DNA from: Acidimicrobiia bacterium UBA4744 | GTDB taxonomy: Bacteria; Actinomycetota; Acidimicrobiia; Spongiisociales; UBA4744 | Direction of reading: 5' to 3' | DNA: 30,249 nt | Assembly (NCBI GenBank): GCA_002403855.1 | Contig: DHIO01000046.1 | Span: 85,891 to 116,139 of the forward strand | In this document: piece after piece, positions 14,447 through 21,843 of the stretch | Layout: every line of letters begins with the position of its first letter | Position numbering within the stretch: the first letter of the stretch is position 1 | Notes under the pieces: model-generated | The model's database searches: none | What the model saw: only the letters and a program-made list of their open reading frames with translations | Told to the model about the DNA's origin: nothing | Translations under genes and position numbers: made by a program

Positions 14447-14988
14447 TGCGCAGAATCGGCCCCGCCCTCCTCCTGGTCTTTCTGCCGGCGTTGCTGATAC
14501 CCAATCCGGGGTGGGCGGCCACAGACGTGACCGTTTCCGAGCTGCTCCAAGACCCTGCTGCGTTCGAAGGCCGAACCATGAGTGTGGTCGGCGAACTGGT
14601 CGGCGACTACGGGTTCCGCCGCGACGGTTGGGCGTGGAGCCAATTGAACGGTGATTCGTATGCGACCGCCCCCCTGCTGGAGGGCGGGGCTCTCAGCGGA
14701 TCGAACGCCGGCATCGGGATCCGAGCTCCGGCCCACGTGATCAGAGCCCTCGATCCGCCGGGGGACTACCACCATCGCGGTCCACTCGTCCGAGCGACCG
14801 GAACGTGGCGCTACCACGACGAGGATCGCGGTGGAGAGACCTACTTGGATGTGACCTCCATCGAGGTGTTGAGAAGTGGAGCCGAACTCTCCGAAGGGCT
14901 CAACCCCGTCGTGGCCGGGGTTGGAGCCTTTCTAGTCGTCATAGCGTTGTGGCTCGGGTATCGCAGCCGCAAGCGCTCAACCGGCTGA
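14446..14988 (+). CDS. Exported membrane-anchored OB-fold-like protein of unknown function
   Basis: The start ATG 14446 overlaps the trkH copy 2 stop by one base and gives 180 residues. Residues 1-24 are a signal peptide (MRRIGPALLLVFLPALL, ending in GWAA). The body begins TVSELLQDPAAFEGRTMSVV and has alternating strands resembling an OB-fold, with a second strand set at about 105-140 (VRATGTWRYHDE, YLDVTSIEVL). A C-terminal membrane helix (about 152-172) ends in the basic YRSRKRS, so the domain faces outside the membrane. I do not know a named family; a link to the Trk system is inferred only from coupling. Its last 12 bases overlap the 3' end of convergent proB. Confidence 0.8.
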   Translation: MRRIGPALLLVFLPALLIPNPGWAATDVTVSELLQDPAAFEGRTMSVVGELVGDYGFRRDGWAWSQLNGDSYATAPLLEGGALSGSNAGIGIRAPAHVIRALDPPGDYHHRGPLVRATGTWRYHDEDRGGETYLDVTSIEVLRSGAELSEGLNPVVAGVGAFLVVIALWLGYRSRKRSTG

Positions 14989-16116
14989 GGCTTGTGAATC
15001 CACCAGCACGACCAGGTCGTCGCGATGGATGACCTCTCCTCCCCAACCCTTCAAGCCTGCGGCCGAGCTGTGCCTGCCCATGAGCGGACGCAACGAGTCC
15101 GACGAAAGGGTCACGAGCCCTTTGCCGACCAGATCCCCGTGCTCATCAAGGACTTCGACGGCCGCTCCTTCCTCGAAATCTCCTTCGAGGCCGGTGATGC
15201 CCACCGGCAGAAGTGAGCTACCCAGGGATACCAAGGCATGGGAAGCTCCGGCGTCGACGCGCAGCAATCCTTCCGCCGGTTGACCGAACGCGATCCAGAG
15301 TTTTCGGGATGGCAACCGCGAGGTATGGGGCTCGATCCAGGTGCCGACAGGCTCTCCGCCGGCCGCCCTCACTGCCGCTCGGTCCTCCTCCGATCCTGCC
15401 ACTACCGTCGGAACCCCGGACCAAGCCGCCATGCGAGCAGCCGCCACCTTGGTGCCTACCCCTCCGGAGCCCATCGGCCCGGAAAGCCCACCGGCCAGCC
15501 GGTCGAGGACCTCATCGGTGTGCCTTACCGCCGTCAGCAGCTCCGCCTCGTTCTGCAGGCGAGGATCCTCCGAATAGAGTCCGGCCGTATCGGTGAGCAA
15601 GACCAACAAGGCTGCTCCGACCAGATGCGAAACGATGGCCGCCAAGCGGTCGTTGTCGCCGAGACGGAGTTCGTCGACCACGACCGTGTCGTTCTCGTTG
15701 ACCACCGGGACGATCTCCAGGGTAAGCATCCGGTCGAGAGCCTCCCGGGCGTGCAGGTACTGGCCGCGATTGGCGAGCACGTCCTTGGTGAGCAATACCT
15801 GGCCGACGGGACGTTGCCGGGCCCCGAACTCAGTGGCGTACCGCTCCATCAGCCGGCCCTGCCCGACTGCGGCCGCCGCCTGCAGCCCCGGCACGTCGGC
15901 CGGGAAGCGCTCCATGCGGAGTTCGACGAGCCCGGCTGCAACAGCACCTGATGACACGAGGACCGTGGGATGTCCCCGCGACCACAGCTCGTCAACCTGG
16001 TCGACCACGGCGCTGAGAGCCGCACTGTTCAGACCTCCCGTCTTGGAAGCCAGGCTGGAAGAGCCGACCTTGACGACGACCGGTTGGCCGGCCGGAACGC
16101 TGCGGCGCGGGGTCAC
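14977..16116 (-). CDS. proB: Glutamate 5-kinase
   Basis: ProB phosphorylates glutamate in the first committed step of proline synthesis and is normally feedback-inhibited by proline. The 379-residue product has the amino-acid kinase domain (VVKVGSSSL near the N-terminus, NENDTVVVDELRLGDND, LLTDTAGLYSEDPR) and a C-terminal PUA domain (about 285-375). The GTG start at 16116 overlaps the obgE stop by 4 bases, so it is coupled to obgE. The expected downstream neighbour proA is displaced by the plus-strand Trk block, whose last gene overlaps the proB 3' end by 12 bases. Confidence 0.97.
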   Translation of the reverse strand: MTPRRSVPAGQPVVVKVGSSSLASKTGGLNSAALSAVVDQVDELWSRGHPTVLVSSGAVAAGLVELRMERFPADVPGLQAAAAVGQGRLMERYATEFGARQRPVGQVLLTKDVLANRGQYLHAREALDRMLTLEIVPVVNENDTVVVDELRLGDNDRLAAIVSHLVGAALLVLLTDTAGLYSEDPRLQNEAELLTAVRHTDEVLDRLAGGLSGPMGSGGVGTKVAAARMAAWSGVPTVVAGSEEDRAAVRAAGGEPVGTWIEPHTSRLPSRKLWIAFGQPAEGLLRVDAGASHALVSLGSSLLPVGITGLEGDFEEGAAVEVLDEHGDLVGKGLVTLSSDSLRPLMGRHSSAAGLKGWGGEVIHRDDLVVLVDSQASAG

Positions 16117-17369
16117 GGGCCCTCCTGGAACTCGAACACCAGATCGCCGATGCGTACTTCATCACCCGGTCGAGCGCCTGCTTCACGAAGCGCATCATCC
16201 ACCCCGATGCGAGCCAACCGGTCGGCCGCGTAGTCGGCCGCGTCCGGTTTGGTCAAGTCATCGAGTCCGACGGCACGTTCCGCTGCTCGACCCTCGATGA
16301 TCCATATTCCATCCTCGCGATGGATCTGGAAACCGGCTTGGATCGGTCGATGCAACACAAACCCTTCTCGCTGCGGTGCCCGGCGAACGGCTAGATCGAC
16401 CGCATCGGCCACCGCATGAAGCAGTGGCTCCATACCGGCGCCGGTCGCTGCAGAAACTGCGTACACCGGTTCGTCCAGCCGGGATGCCAGCGCTGCGACT
16501 TCGGGCTCAACATCCAGCAGATCGGCCTTGTTCACCGCGACGACTCGCGGCCGTTGGGCCAGCTCCGGCGAATGACGAGCCAGTTCGTCGACGAGTACAT
16601 CGTGCTGTCTGCTCAAGGACTCTGCCTGGAGAGGGGATGGGTCGAGCAGGATAACCAGCGCCCGGGCTCGCTCCACATGCCGTAGGAACTCATGGCCGAG
16701 GCCTTTCCCATCGGCCGCGCCCTCGATGAGCCCTGGGATGTCCGCAAAGACGAACTCGCGCCCGGCCACCGAGACAACTCCAAGGTTCGGTTCCAGGGTG
16801 GTGAAGGGGTAGTCGGCGATCTTGGGACGGGCGGCCGATACCCGCGATATCAGAGTGCTCTTCCCGGCGTTCGGGAACCCCACGAGAGCGGCGTCGGCCA
16901 GGAGTTTCAGCTCGAACTCAAACCAGGCCGCTTTGCCGAACTCCCCTTGTTCACAGAAGTTGGGTGCCCGGTGCATCCGGGAGACCAGCGCAGCGTTGCC
17001 ACGCCCTCCCCGGCCACCATCCAACACAGTCACCACCTGTTCCGGCTCCACCAGGTCGGCGATCACTACTCCGTCCGCGTCGCGCACGATCGTTCCCAAC
17101 GGCACGAGCAGGGTCAGATCGTCGCCTTGCCTTCCAGACCTCAGATCTCCCTGGCCGTGGCTGCCGGCCCCGGCCTTGTGGTGCGGATTCCTCTTGTACG
17201 TGAGGAGCGTGGCCATGGAGGGATCGGCACGCAAGATCACGTCACCCCCGCGGCCGCCGGAACCCCCTACGGCTTTTCCCTTCGGCTTGCCGCGGAGTCT
17301 CTGGAAACTGACCACACCGGCACCGCCGTGACCGGCGCGTAGGTGTACGCGGACGCGGTCGACAAACAA
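16113..17369 (-). CDS. obgE: Obg-family GTPase (ObgE/CgtA)
   Basis: This essential ribosome-associated GTPase acts in 50S maturation and stress control. The 418 residues show the glycine-rich Obg N-terminal domain (1-157; FVDRVRVHLRAGHGGAG, GGSGGRGGDV). The G domain follows with G1 GFPNAGKST, G3 DIPGLIEGA, G4 NKAD and G5 SAATG, and a C-terminal OCT (DUF1967) domain from about 335. The start is TTG 17369, chosen because the family begins with this FVD motif. It follows rpmA by 15 bases and overlaps proB by 4. Confidence 0.97.
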   Translation of the reverse strand: MFVDRVRVHLRAGHGGAGVVSFQRLRGKPKGKAVGGSGGRGGDVILRADPSMATLLTYKRNPHHKAGAGSHGQGDLRSGRQGDDLTLLVPLGTIVRDADGVVIADLVEPEQVVTVLDGGRGGRGNAALVSRMHRAPNFCEQGEFGKAAWFEFELKLLADAALVGFPNAGKSTLISRVSAARPKIADYPFTTLEPNLGVVSVAGREFVFADIPGLIEGAADGKGLGHEFLRHVERARALVILLDPSPLQAESLSRQHDVLVDELARHSPELAQRPRVVAVNKADLLDVEPEVAALASRLDEPVYAVSAATGAGMEPLLHAVADAVDLAVRRAPQREGFVLHRPIQAGFQIHREDGIWIIEGRAAERAVGLDDLTKPDAADYAADRLARIGVDDALREAGARPGDEVRIGDLVFEFQEGP

Positions 17370-17384
17370 GGGTCGGGGCGCTCC

Positions 17385-17636
17385 CTACTCGGGGAGCACG
17401 TCTACCAGGCGCCGACCGTTGCGGTGGCCGTACTTGACCGTCCCGGGAGCCATCGCGAAGAGCGTGTCGTCGCTTCCCCTCCCAACGTTGTCCCCGGGGT
17501 GAATGCGGGTTCCCCGCTGGCGAACAATGATGGCACCGGCGTTGACCAATTGGCCGTCGAAGACCTTCGGGCCGAGCCGCTGTGCAGCAGAGTCGCGGCC
17601 GTTCTTCGACGAGCCGCCGGCTTTTGTCTTGGACAT
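17385..17636 (-). CDS. rpmA: 50S ribosomal protein bL27
   Basis: The 83-residue protein matches bL27 throughout: KAGGSSKNGRDSAAQRLGPK, then GTRIHPGDNVGRGSDDTLFA and GTVKYG. The N-terminus MSKTKAGGSS shows no extra leader needing cleavage as found in some Firmicutes. The ATG is 4 bases after the rplU stop. Its ribosome-binding site GAGGAGGA overlaps the last codons of rplU, so the two are translationally linked. Confidence 0.97.
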   Translation of the reverse strand: MSKTKAGGSSKNGRDSAAQRLGPKVFDGQLVNAGAIIVRQRGTRIHPGDNVGRGSDDTLFAMAPGTVKYGHRNGRRLVDVLPE

Positions 17637-17640
17637 CGGG

Positions 17641-18063
17641 TCAGTCCTCCTCGGTCTGGACCGCTGGGCTTGCTTCGCTCTCGGCGGTCCCCGTCTTCTT
17701 CTTGGTGGAGGAAGGCTCTGTGGTCGTCGCTTTGGCCTTCTTCTTTCTCTTGGCAGGCAGCTCGATCGAAGTCACTTCCAGCGTCGTGTACTTCTGCCGG
17801 TGACCTTGCCGGCGCCGGTACCCGCTCTTGTTCTTGTACTTAAAGATATCAACCTTCGGGCCTTGCGCCTCTCCGAGCACCTTTGCCCGTACCTTCACGT
17901 CTCGCAGTTGAGCGCGGTCGCTGATCGCTTTCCCGTCGGCGTCGACCACCAGCAGCGGCGTGAATTCCACGGTTTCATCGGCGTTCTTGAGTCGCTCGAC
18001 GTCGATGACGTCACCTTCGTGCACCCTGGACTGCTTTCCGCCGGTTCGGATGATTGCATACAT
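17641..18063 (-). CDS. rplU: 50S ribosomal protein bL21 with C-terminal extension
   Basis: The start is ATG 18063 (MYAIIRTGGKQSRVHEGD), giving 140 residues; a longer frame upstream is not conserved-looking. The core ends with the bL21 signature GYRRRQGHRQKYTTLEVTSI near residue 101. About 37 extra residues follow, first lysine-rich (KRKKKAKA, STKKK) then acidic (ending VQTEED). The usual length is about 103 residues. The tail probably protrudes from the ribosome surface; its function is unknown. GAGGT lies 9 bases upstream of the start. Confidence 0.96.
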   Translation of the reverse strand: MYAIIRTGGKQSRVHEGDVIDVERLKNADETVEFTPLLVVDADGKAISDRAQLRDVKVRAKVLGEAQGPKVDIFKYKNKSGYRRRQGHRQKYTTLEVTSIELPAKRKKKAKATTTEPSSTKKKTGTAESEASPAVQTEED

Positions 18064-18126
18064 GATTGCGTACCTCGATCTGAAGCTCGGTAACTCTAAC
18101 CGTTTCCCCGTGCTTGCCAATACTGA

Positions 18127-19647
18127 TCAGGTCCCGTCTTCGAGGGGTCTGCCGTGTGTGGCTGCTTCTTCGTGAAGAAGTACACCCCGTCCGTTACAGG
18201 TCGGGCACACATCGGAGAAAGTCTCCAACAAGCCCTCCGAAACGTTCTTCCTGGTCATCTCAACCAGCCCCAGGTTGGACACGTCGAACACCTGGGTGCG
18301 GGTCTTGTCCTTGGCGAGTGTTTCCCGAAGGCTCCGCAACAAGGTCAGCTGGTTACTCTCGATCTCCATGTCGATGAAATCGATCACGATGATGCCGCCG
18401 ATGTCGCGCAAGCGGAGCTGCCTGCCGATCTCCTCAGCCGCCTCCAGGTTGTTCTGAAGAACCGTTTCCTCCAAACTCGAACTGCCGACGAACTTGCCGG
18501 TGTTCACGTCGATGACCGTCAACGCTTCAGTTCGGTCGATGACCAAGTGCCCGCCGGACGGCAACCACACCTTCCTGTCGAGTCCCTTCCGCAGCTGGTC
18601 CTCGACGTGAAATCTCTCGAAGAGCGGCAGCGAATCCTCATACAACTGCACCGTACGAATGAGGTCCGAGTCGGTTTGCTTGAGGTATTCGATGACCGCT
18701 TCGTATGCCTCGGTGTCGTCGATCATCAACCGGCGGAACTCCGGCGTGTAGTGCTCTCTGATGACCCGCAACAGCAGGGCGGGTTCCCGGTACGCGGCGC
18801 GAGGCGCATTGCCACCCCGGGCGGACTCCTGGATCTCGGCCCAAGTCCCCTTGAGGCGCTCGATATCGGCCCGAATGTCGCTTTTCGAAGCCGAAGCGGC
18901 CGCAGTACGGACAATCACCCCGTAGCCTTCCGGCTTGACATCACGAATGATGTCACGCAATCGTTGGCGTTCCTCGTCGGGAAGTCGCCGACTGATTCCC
19001 TGTACATCCGAGTTGGGAACCAGGACGAGATACCGGCCCGGCAGAGAGACCTGATTGGTTAGACGCGCGCCCTTTTCTCCCATGGCGTCCTTGACGACCT
19101 GCACCAGAACCTCATCGCCCTTGTCGAGAGCGTCTTCGATCCGCGGCCGGCGCTTCCCGTGCTGGCTGGGATCGTGCTGAATGTCGCCTGCGTAGAGCAC
19201 ACCGTTCTTCGCCTCACCGAAATCCACGAAAGCCGCTTCCATCCCCGGAAGCACATTGCGGACCTTGCCGAGATAGACGTTGCCGACCACAGAGGTCCGA
19301 TCGGACCTGGCCACATAGTGCTCGACCAGGACCGGACCTTCCATCACCACCACCTGGGTCTGGTGCGGAAGAACCCGCACCAGCATCTGCTTTCGCTCGG
19401 TTTCGGGCCGGACGATGATCGGCTCGTCCGGGATCGCCGTCCGCCCGTACGAAGGCCGACGAGATCGCGTAGGGGCAGGCTTCTTGGCCTTGGGCTGGGC
19501 CTTGCGCTCAGCTTTGGACGGGGTCTCCTTCACGCGTCGGACTTCGACGACTTGACGTCCGACGCGTCTGGTCTTGTGCTCGACGATCGAATCGCTGCCA
19601 ACGCCCTTGCGGATCACTTCGGGCGTCTTCTTGCGAAACAGGGCCAT
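18127..19647 (-). CDS. rng: Ribonuclease E/G
   Basis: This endoribonuclease processes and degrades RNA. In the 506 residues, about 1-85 are a basic, probably disordered extension (for example KAERKAQPKAKKPAPTRSRR), followed by an S1 domain (VGNVYLGKVRNVLPGMEAAF). The catalytic DNase-I-like region has the metal-binding acidic residues in TVIDVNTGKF and IIVIDFIDM. The zinc-link CPTCNGRG sits near the C-terminus. There is no long C-terminal scaffold, so it is an RNase G-length enzyme with an N-terminal tail. The start ATG is 19647 with GGAGGAGGAG upstream. It heads the rng-rplU-rpmA-obgE-proB run. Confidence 0.95.
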   Translation of the reverse strand: MALFRKKTPEVIRKGVGSDSIVEHKTRRVGRQVVEVRRVKETPSKAERKAQPKAKKPAPTRSRRPSYGRTAIPDEPIIVRPETERKQMLVRVLPHQTQVVVMEGPVLVEHYVARSDRTSVVGNVYLGKVRNVLPGMEAAFVDFGEAKNGVLYAGDIQHDPSQHGKRRPRIEDALDKGDEVLVQVVKDAMGEKGARLTNQVSLPGRYLVLVPNSDVQGISRRLPDEERQRLRDIIRDVKPEGYGVIVRTAAASASKSDIRADIERLKGTWAEIQESARGGNAPRAAYREPALLLRVIREHYTPEFRRLMIDDTEAYEAVIEYLKQTDSDLIRTVQLYEDSLPLFERFHVEDQLRKGLDRKVWLPSGGHLVIDRTEALTVIDVNTGKFVGSSSLEETVLQNNLEAAEEIGRQLRLRDIGGIIVIDFIDMEIESNQLTLLRSLRETLAKDKTRTQVFDVSNLGLVEMTRKNVSEGLLETFSDVCPTCNGRGVLLHEEAATHGRPLEDGT

Positions 19648-19993
19648 AAAGATGTACTCCTCCTCCGGCCTTGTGCGCCGGGTGTAATGCGTGCGTCCAC
19701 CGGAGGGCCCTACCGGCCACCGGAGACAGAACGGAAATGGGGAAGGAAGGCGTCGAATAGCCGCCGGCTACGAGAAGTGCCGCTACCCGGAAATCCGTGC
19801 GAGGCGTGCCGGTACCGGGCAGAGACGGCGTCCTAGTACCCACCGCTCTCTCCGTTCGAGTTCACGAAACATGGACCGCCGACTGGCGGACCCGTTCAGC
19901 GTAGCACGCAGAGTGGGGAACCAGCGACCAAACAACTACCAGAGAGACTGGGGGGCATCTTGATACTGGAAACCGAGCGGAGACTTCAGGCCT
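19648..19993 (-). other. Long leader region upstream of the RNase E/G gene
   Basis: These 346 bases between tdk and rng contain no gene I can support; a 111-residue frame (19508-19843) has no protein-like features and lies mostly out of frame over rng. The leader is GC-rich with several self-complementary segments near 19780-19830 and 19700-19730. TACGCT at about 19904-19909 is a possible -10. Long structured leaders often serve feedback control of rne in proteobacteria; whether that holds here is unknown. Confidence 0.4.
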
Positions 19994-20575
19994 CTACTCC
20001 AACAGCTTCGGCTGTTCCGGTTCCGTCGGGTCGTAGCACAACCGGCAACGTGCCTCATAGGAGTCGGTTGCGCCGAGGACTACCAGTTCGTCCGAGTGCA
20101 CGATCCGCTGGGTATGTCCGGCGGGTGCTCCGCAGCGGTGGCAAACGGCCAGCATCTTCGTAACGTATTCGGCATGACTGGCGAGCGTGGGAACAGGCTC
20201 AAACGGGCGACTCAGGTAGTCAAGATCGAGCCCGGCGACGATGACCTGCTTACCGGCCTTGGCCAGGTCGTCGACAGCTTCCACCAAGGCCTGATCGAAG
20301 AACTGGGCTTCGTCGATGCCGACGACGACCGTCACCTCTCGCACGGCTTTGAGCAACGCAGCCGAGTCCGCAACGGGACTCGCCTCAACCGACAAGCTGC
20401 TGTGCGAAACTACCTCGGCTCTCGCGTACCGCACGTCGATGGAAGGCTTGAAGGTCTGGACGGGAACCCGGGCGATCTTGGAACGGGTCACACGGCGGAT
20501 GAGTTCCTCGCTCTTGCCAGAGAACATGGGACCGCAAATGACTTCGACCCAGCCCCGTTCGCCCCTTCGGTACAT
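19994..20575 (-). CDS. tdk: Thymidine kinase (type II)
   Basis: The enzyme phosphorylates thymidine for salvage. Starting at ATG 20575 it has 193 residues: P-loop GPMFSGKSEELIRRV, Walker-B-like VVGIDEAQFF, the lasso region with GATDSYEARC, and the structural zinc cysteines CHRC and CRLC. A TTG nine bases earlier (20584) is possible, but it falls inside a TACGCT hexamer that could be the -10 of a leaderless or near-leaderless transcript, which favours the ATG. Confidence 0.94.
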   Translation of the reverse strand: MYRRGERGWVEVICGPMFSGKSEELIRRVTRSKIARVPVQTFKPSIDVRYARAEVVSHSSLSVEASPVADSAALLKAVREVTVVVGIDEAQFFDQALVEAVDDLAKAGKQVIVAGLDLDYLSRPFEPVPTLASHAEYVTKMLAVCHRCGAPAGHTQRIVHSDELVVLGATDSYEARCRLCYDPTEPEQPKLLE

Positions 20576-20583
20576 AGCTCGCA

Positions 20584-20589
20584 AGCGTA
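20584..20589 (-). promoter_or_regulatory. Possible -10 element for tdk
   Basis: TACGCT on the minus strand lies 8 bases before the tdk ATG, and no ribosome-binding site is present. The spacing would give a leader of one or two bases at most. No clear -35. Confidence 0.35.
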
Positions 20590-20661
20590 ACAGTCATCAG
20601 CCATCGGTCATCGGTCCGGACCGAAAGATGGGCCGGTGAAGCCGCCCGGCTGGTGGTTGAC

Positions 20662-20675
20662 CGGGCGAAAGCCCG
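20662..20675 (-). terminator. Hairpin directly after rodA, weak terminator candidate
   Basis: cgggcgaaagcccg forms a 5-base-pair GC stem with a 4-base loop, one base beyond the rodA stop. No U-run follows, so termination would need Rho or further structure. Confidence 0.3.
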
Positions 20676-20676
20676 A

Positions 20677-21843
20677 TCACACGATGTATGTCTCCCCCGG
20701 AACCGGCGACCTGCGCAGCCACACCGAGTTGGCAATGCCCAACGAGAAGGCCATGGTCACGAAGGTCGATCCTCCGGCACTCATGAACGGAAGCGGCAAC
20801 CCCGTCACGGGGGCTATCCCCACCGTCATTCCGATGTTGACGTACACGTGGAAGGCGAACATGGCGGCTATGCCCCCCACCACCAATACCCCGAATCGAT
20901 CCCGGGCGTTTCCCGCGATCACCAGCAGCCGCCACATGATGACGCCGTAGGCCAGCAGGACCAGCGCCCCGCCGACAAACCCCAACTGTTCGCCGACTGC
21001 CGTGAAGATGAAGTCGGTGGTTTGCGCCGGCACGTAGTCCAGGTTCGTCTGCGTACCCAGGAAGAGTCCCTTCCCGAAGAAACCCCCGCTACCGATGGCG
21101 ATCTCGCTCTGGATTCGGTTGTAGGCGGCCCCGAGGGGATCGGCCGAGGAAGGATTGAAGACGCTTTGTAGGCGTTCGATTTGATACGGACGCAGAAGCT
21201 CGAGCCTCCAGATCGCCAGCACCCCCGCTCCGCTTGCCGCCAGTAGGACCGCCAGCTGACGCAGCGTGGTACCGCCGACGAACAGCATAACGAGGGCAAT
21301 GAACGCGAACACCAGCATCGTGCCGAGATCCGGCTCCAGATAGATCAACACCACCGGGATCGCCACCACCAGCAGCGCCTGGATGAGCCGTCGCCAGCTC
21401 ATGCCCTCCTCCCGGGCCGGCACCAGGACCGAGGCAAGAACGAGAATCACGGCAATCTTCGCAAATTCGGCCGGCTGGAGCTGGTACGACCCGATCGGTA
21501 TCCAGCGCTGCGCCCTGGCAGTACCAGGCTCGAAGAGAAAGACGGCTCCCAACCCAATCAGGGTCACGATATAGATGAAGGGGACGAGGTCTCGCCACTC
21601 CCGGTAGTCGACGAGTGAGGCAACAAAGAACAACACGAGCCCCACGGCAACGAAGATCGCCTGATCGACCATCTCGCTGCTGGGATCTAGACCCAAGGCA
21701 TCGAGCCGGTTCCGCGACGCCGAGTAGATCATCAGTACGCCCAGCGCCGACAAAACGACCATGGCCACAAAGAGAATGATGTCCGGGGTCGGTCGCCTGC
21801 GATCGGATACGGCCGGCGAGGAAGTGCGGGCGATCACCGCCAT
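20677..21843 (-). CDS. rodA: RodA, SEDS peptidoglycan glycosyltransferase
   Basis: RodA polymerises glycan strands from lipid II for side-wall growth, together with the class B PBP encoded just upstream. The 388 residues form about ten membrane segments, with the SEDS features GIDxDF-like VDYREW near the N-terminus, a large loop around PAREEGMSWRRL, YLEPDLGTML, and the C-terminal GLPLPFMSAGGSTF. The start ATG shares one base with the mrdA stop (TGATG). It is the last gene of the mre run. Confidence 0.96.
   Translation of the reverse strand: MAVIARTSSPAVSDRRRPTPDIILFVAMVVLSALGVLMIYSASRNRLDALGLDPSSEMVDQAIFVAVGLVLFFVASLVDYREWRDLVPFIYIVTLIGLGAVFLFEPGTARAQRWIPIGSYQLQPAEFAKIAVILVLASVLVPAREEGMSWRRLIQALLVVAIPVVLIYLEPDLGTMLVFAFIALVMLFVGGTTLRQLAVLLAASGAGVLAIWRLELLRPYQIERLQSVFNPSSADPLGAAYNRIQSEIAIGSGGFFGKGLFLGTQTNLDYVPAQTTDFIFTAVGEQLGFVGGALVLLAYGVIMWRLLVIAGNARDRFGVLVVGGIAAMFAFHVYVNIGMTVGIAPVTGLPLPFMSAGGSTFVTMAFSLGIANSVWLRRSPVPGETYIV

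Noticed and set aside
18154..19062. 302-residue plus-strand frame opposite rng
   Set aside because: Antisense to a well-supported RNase E/G gene; no motif or ribosome-binding site.
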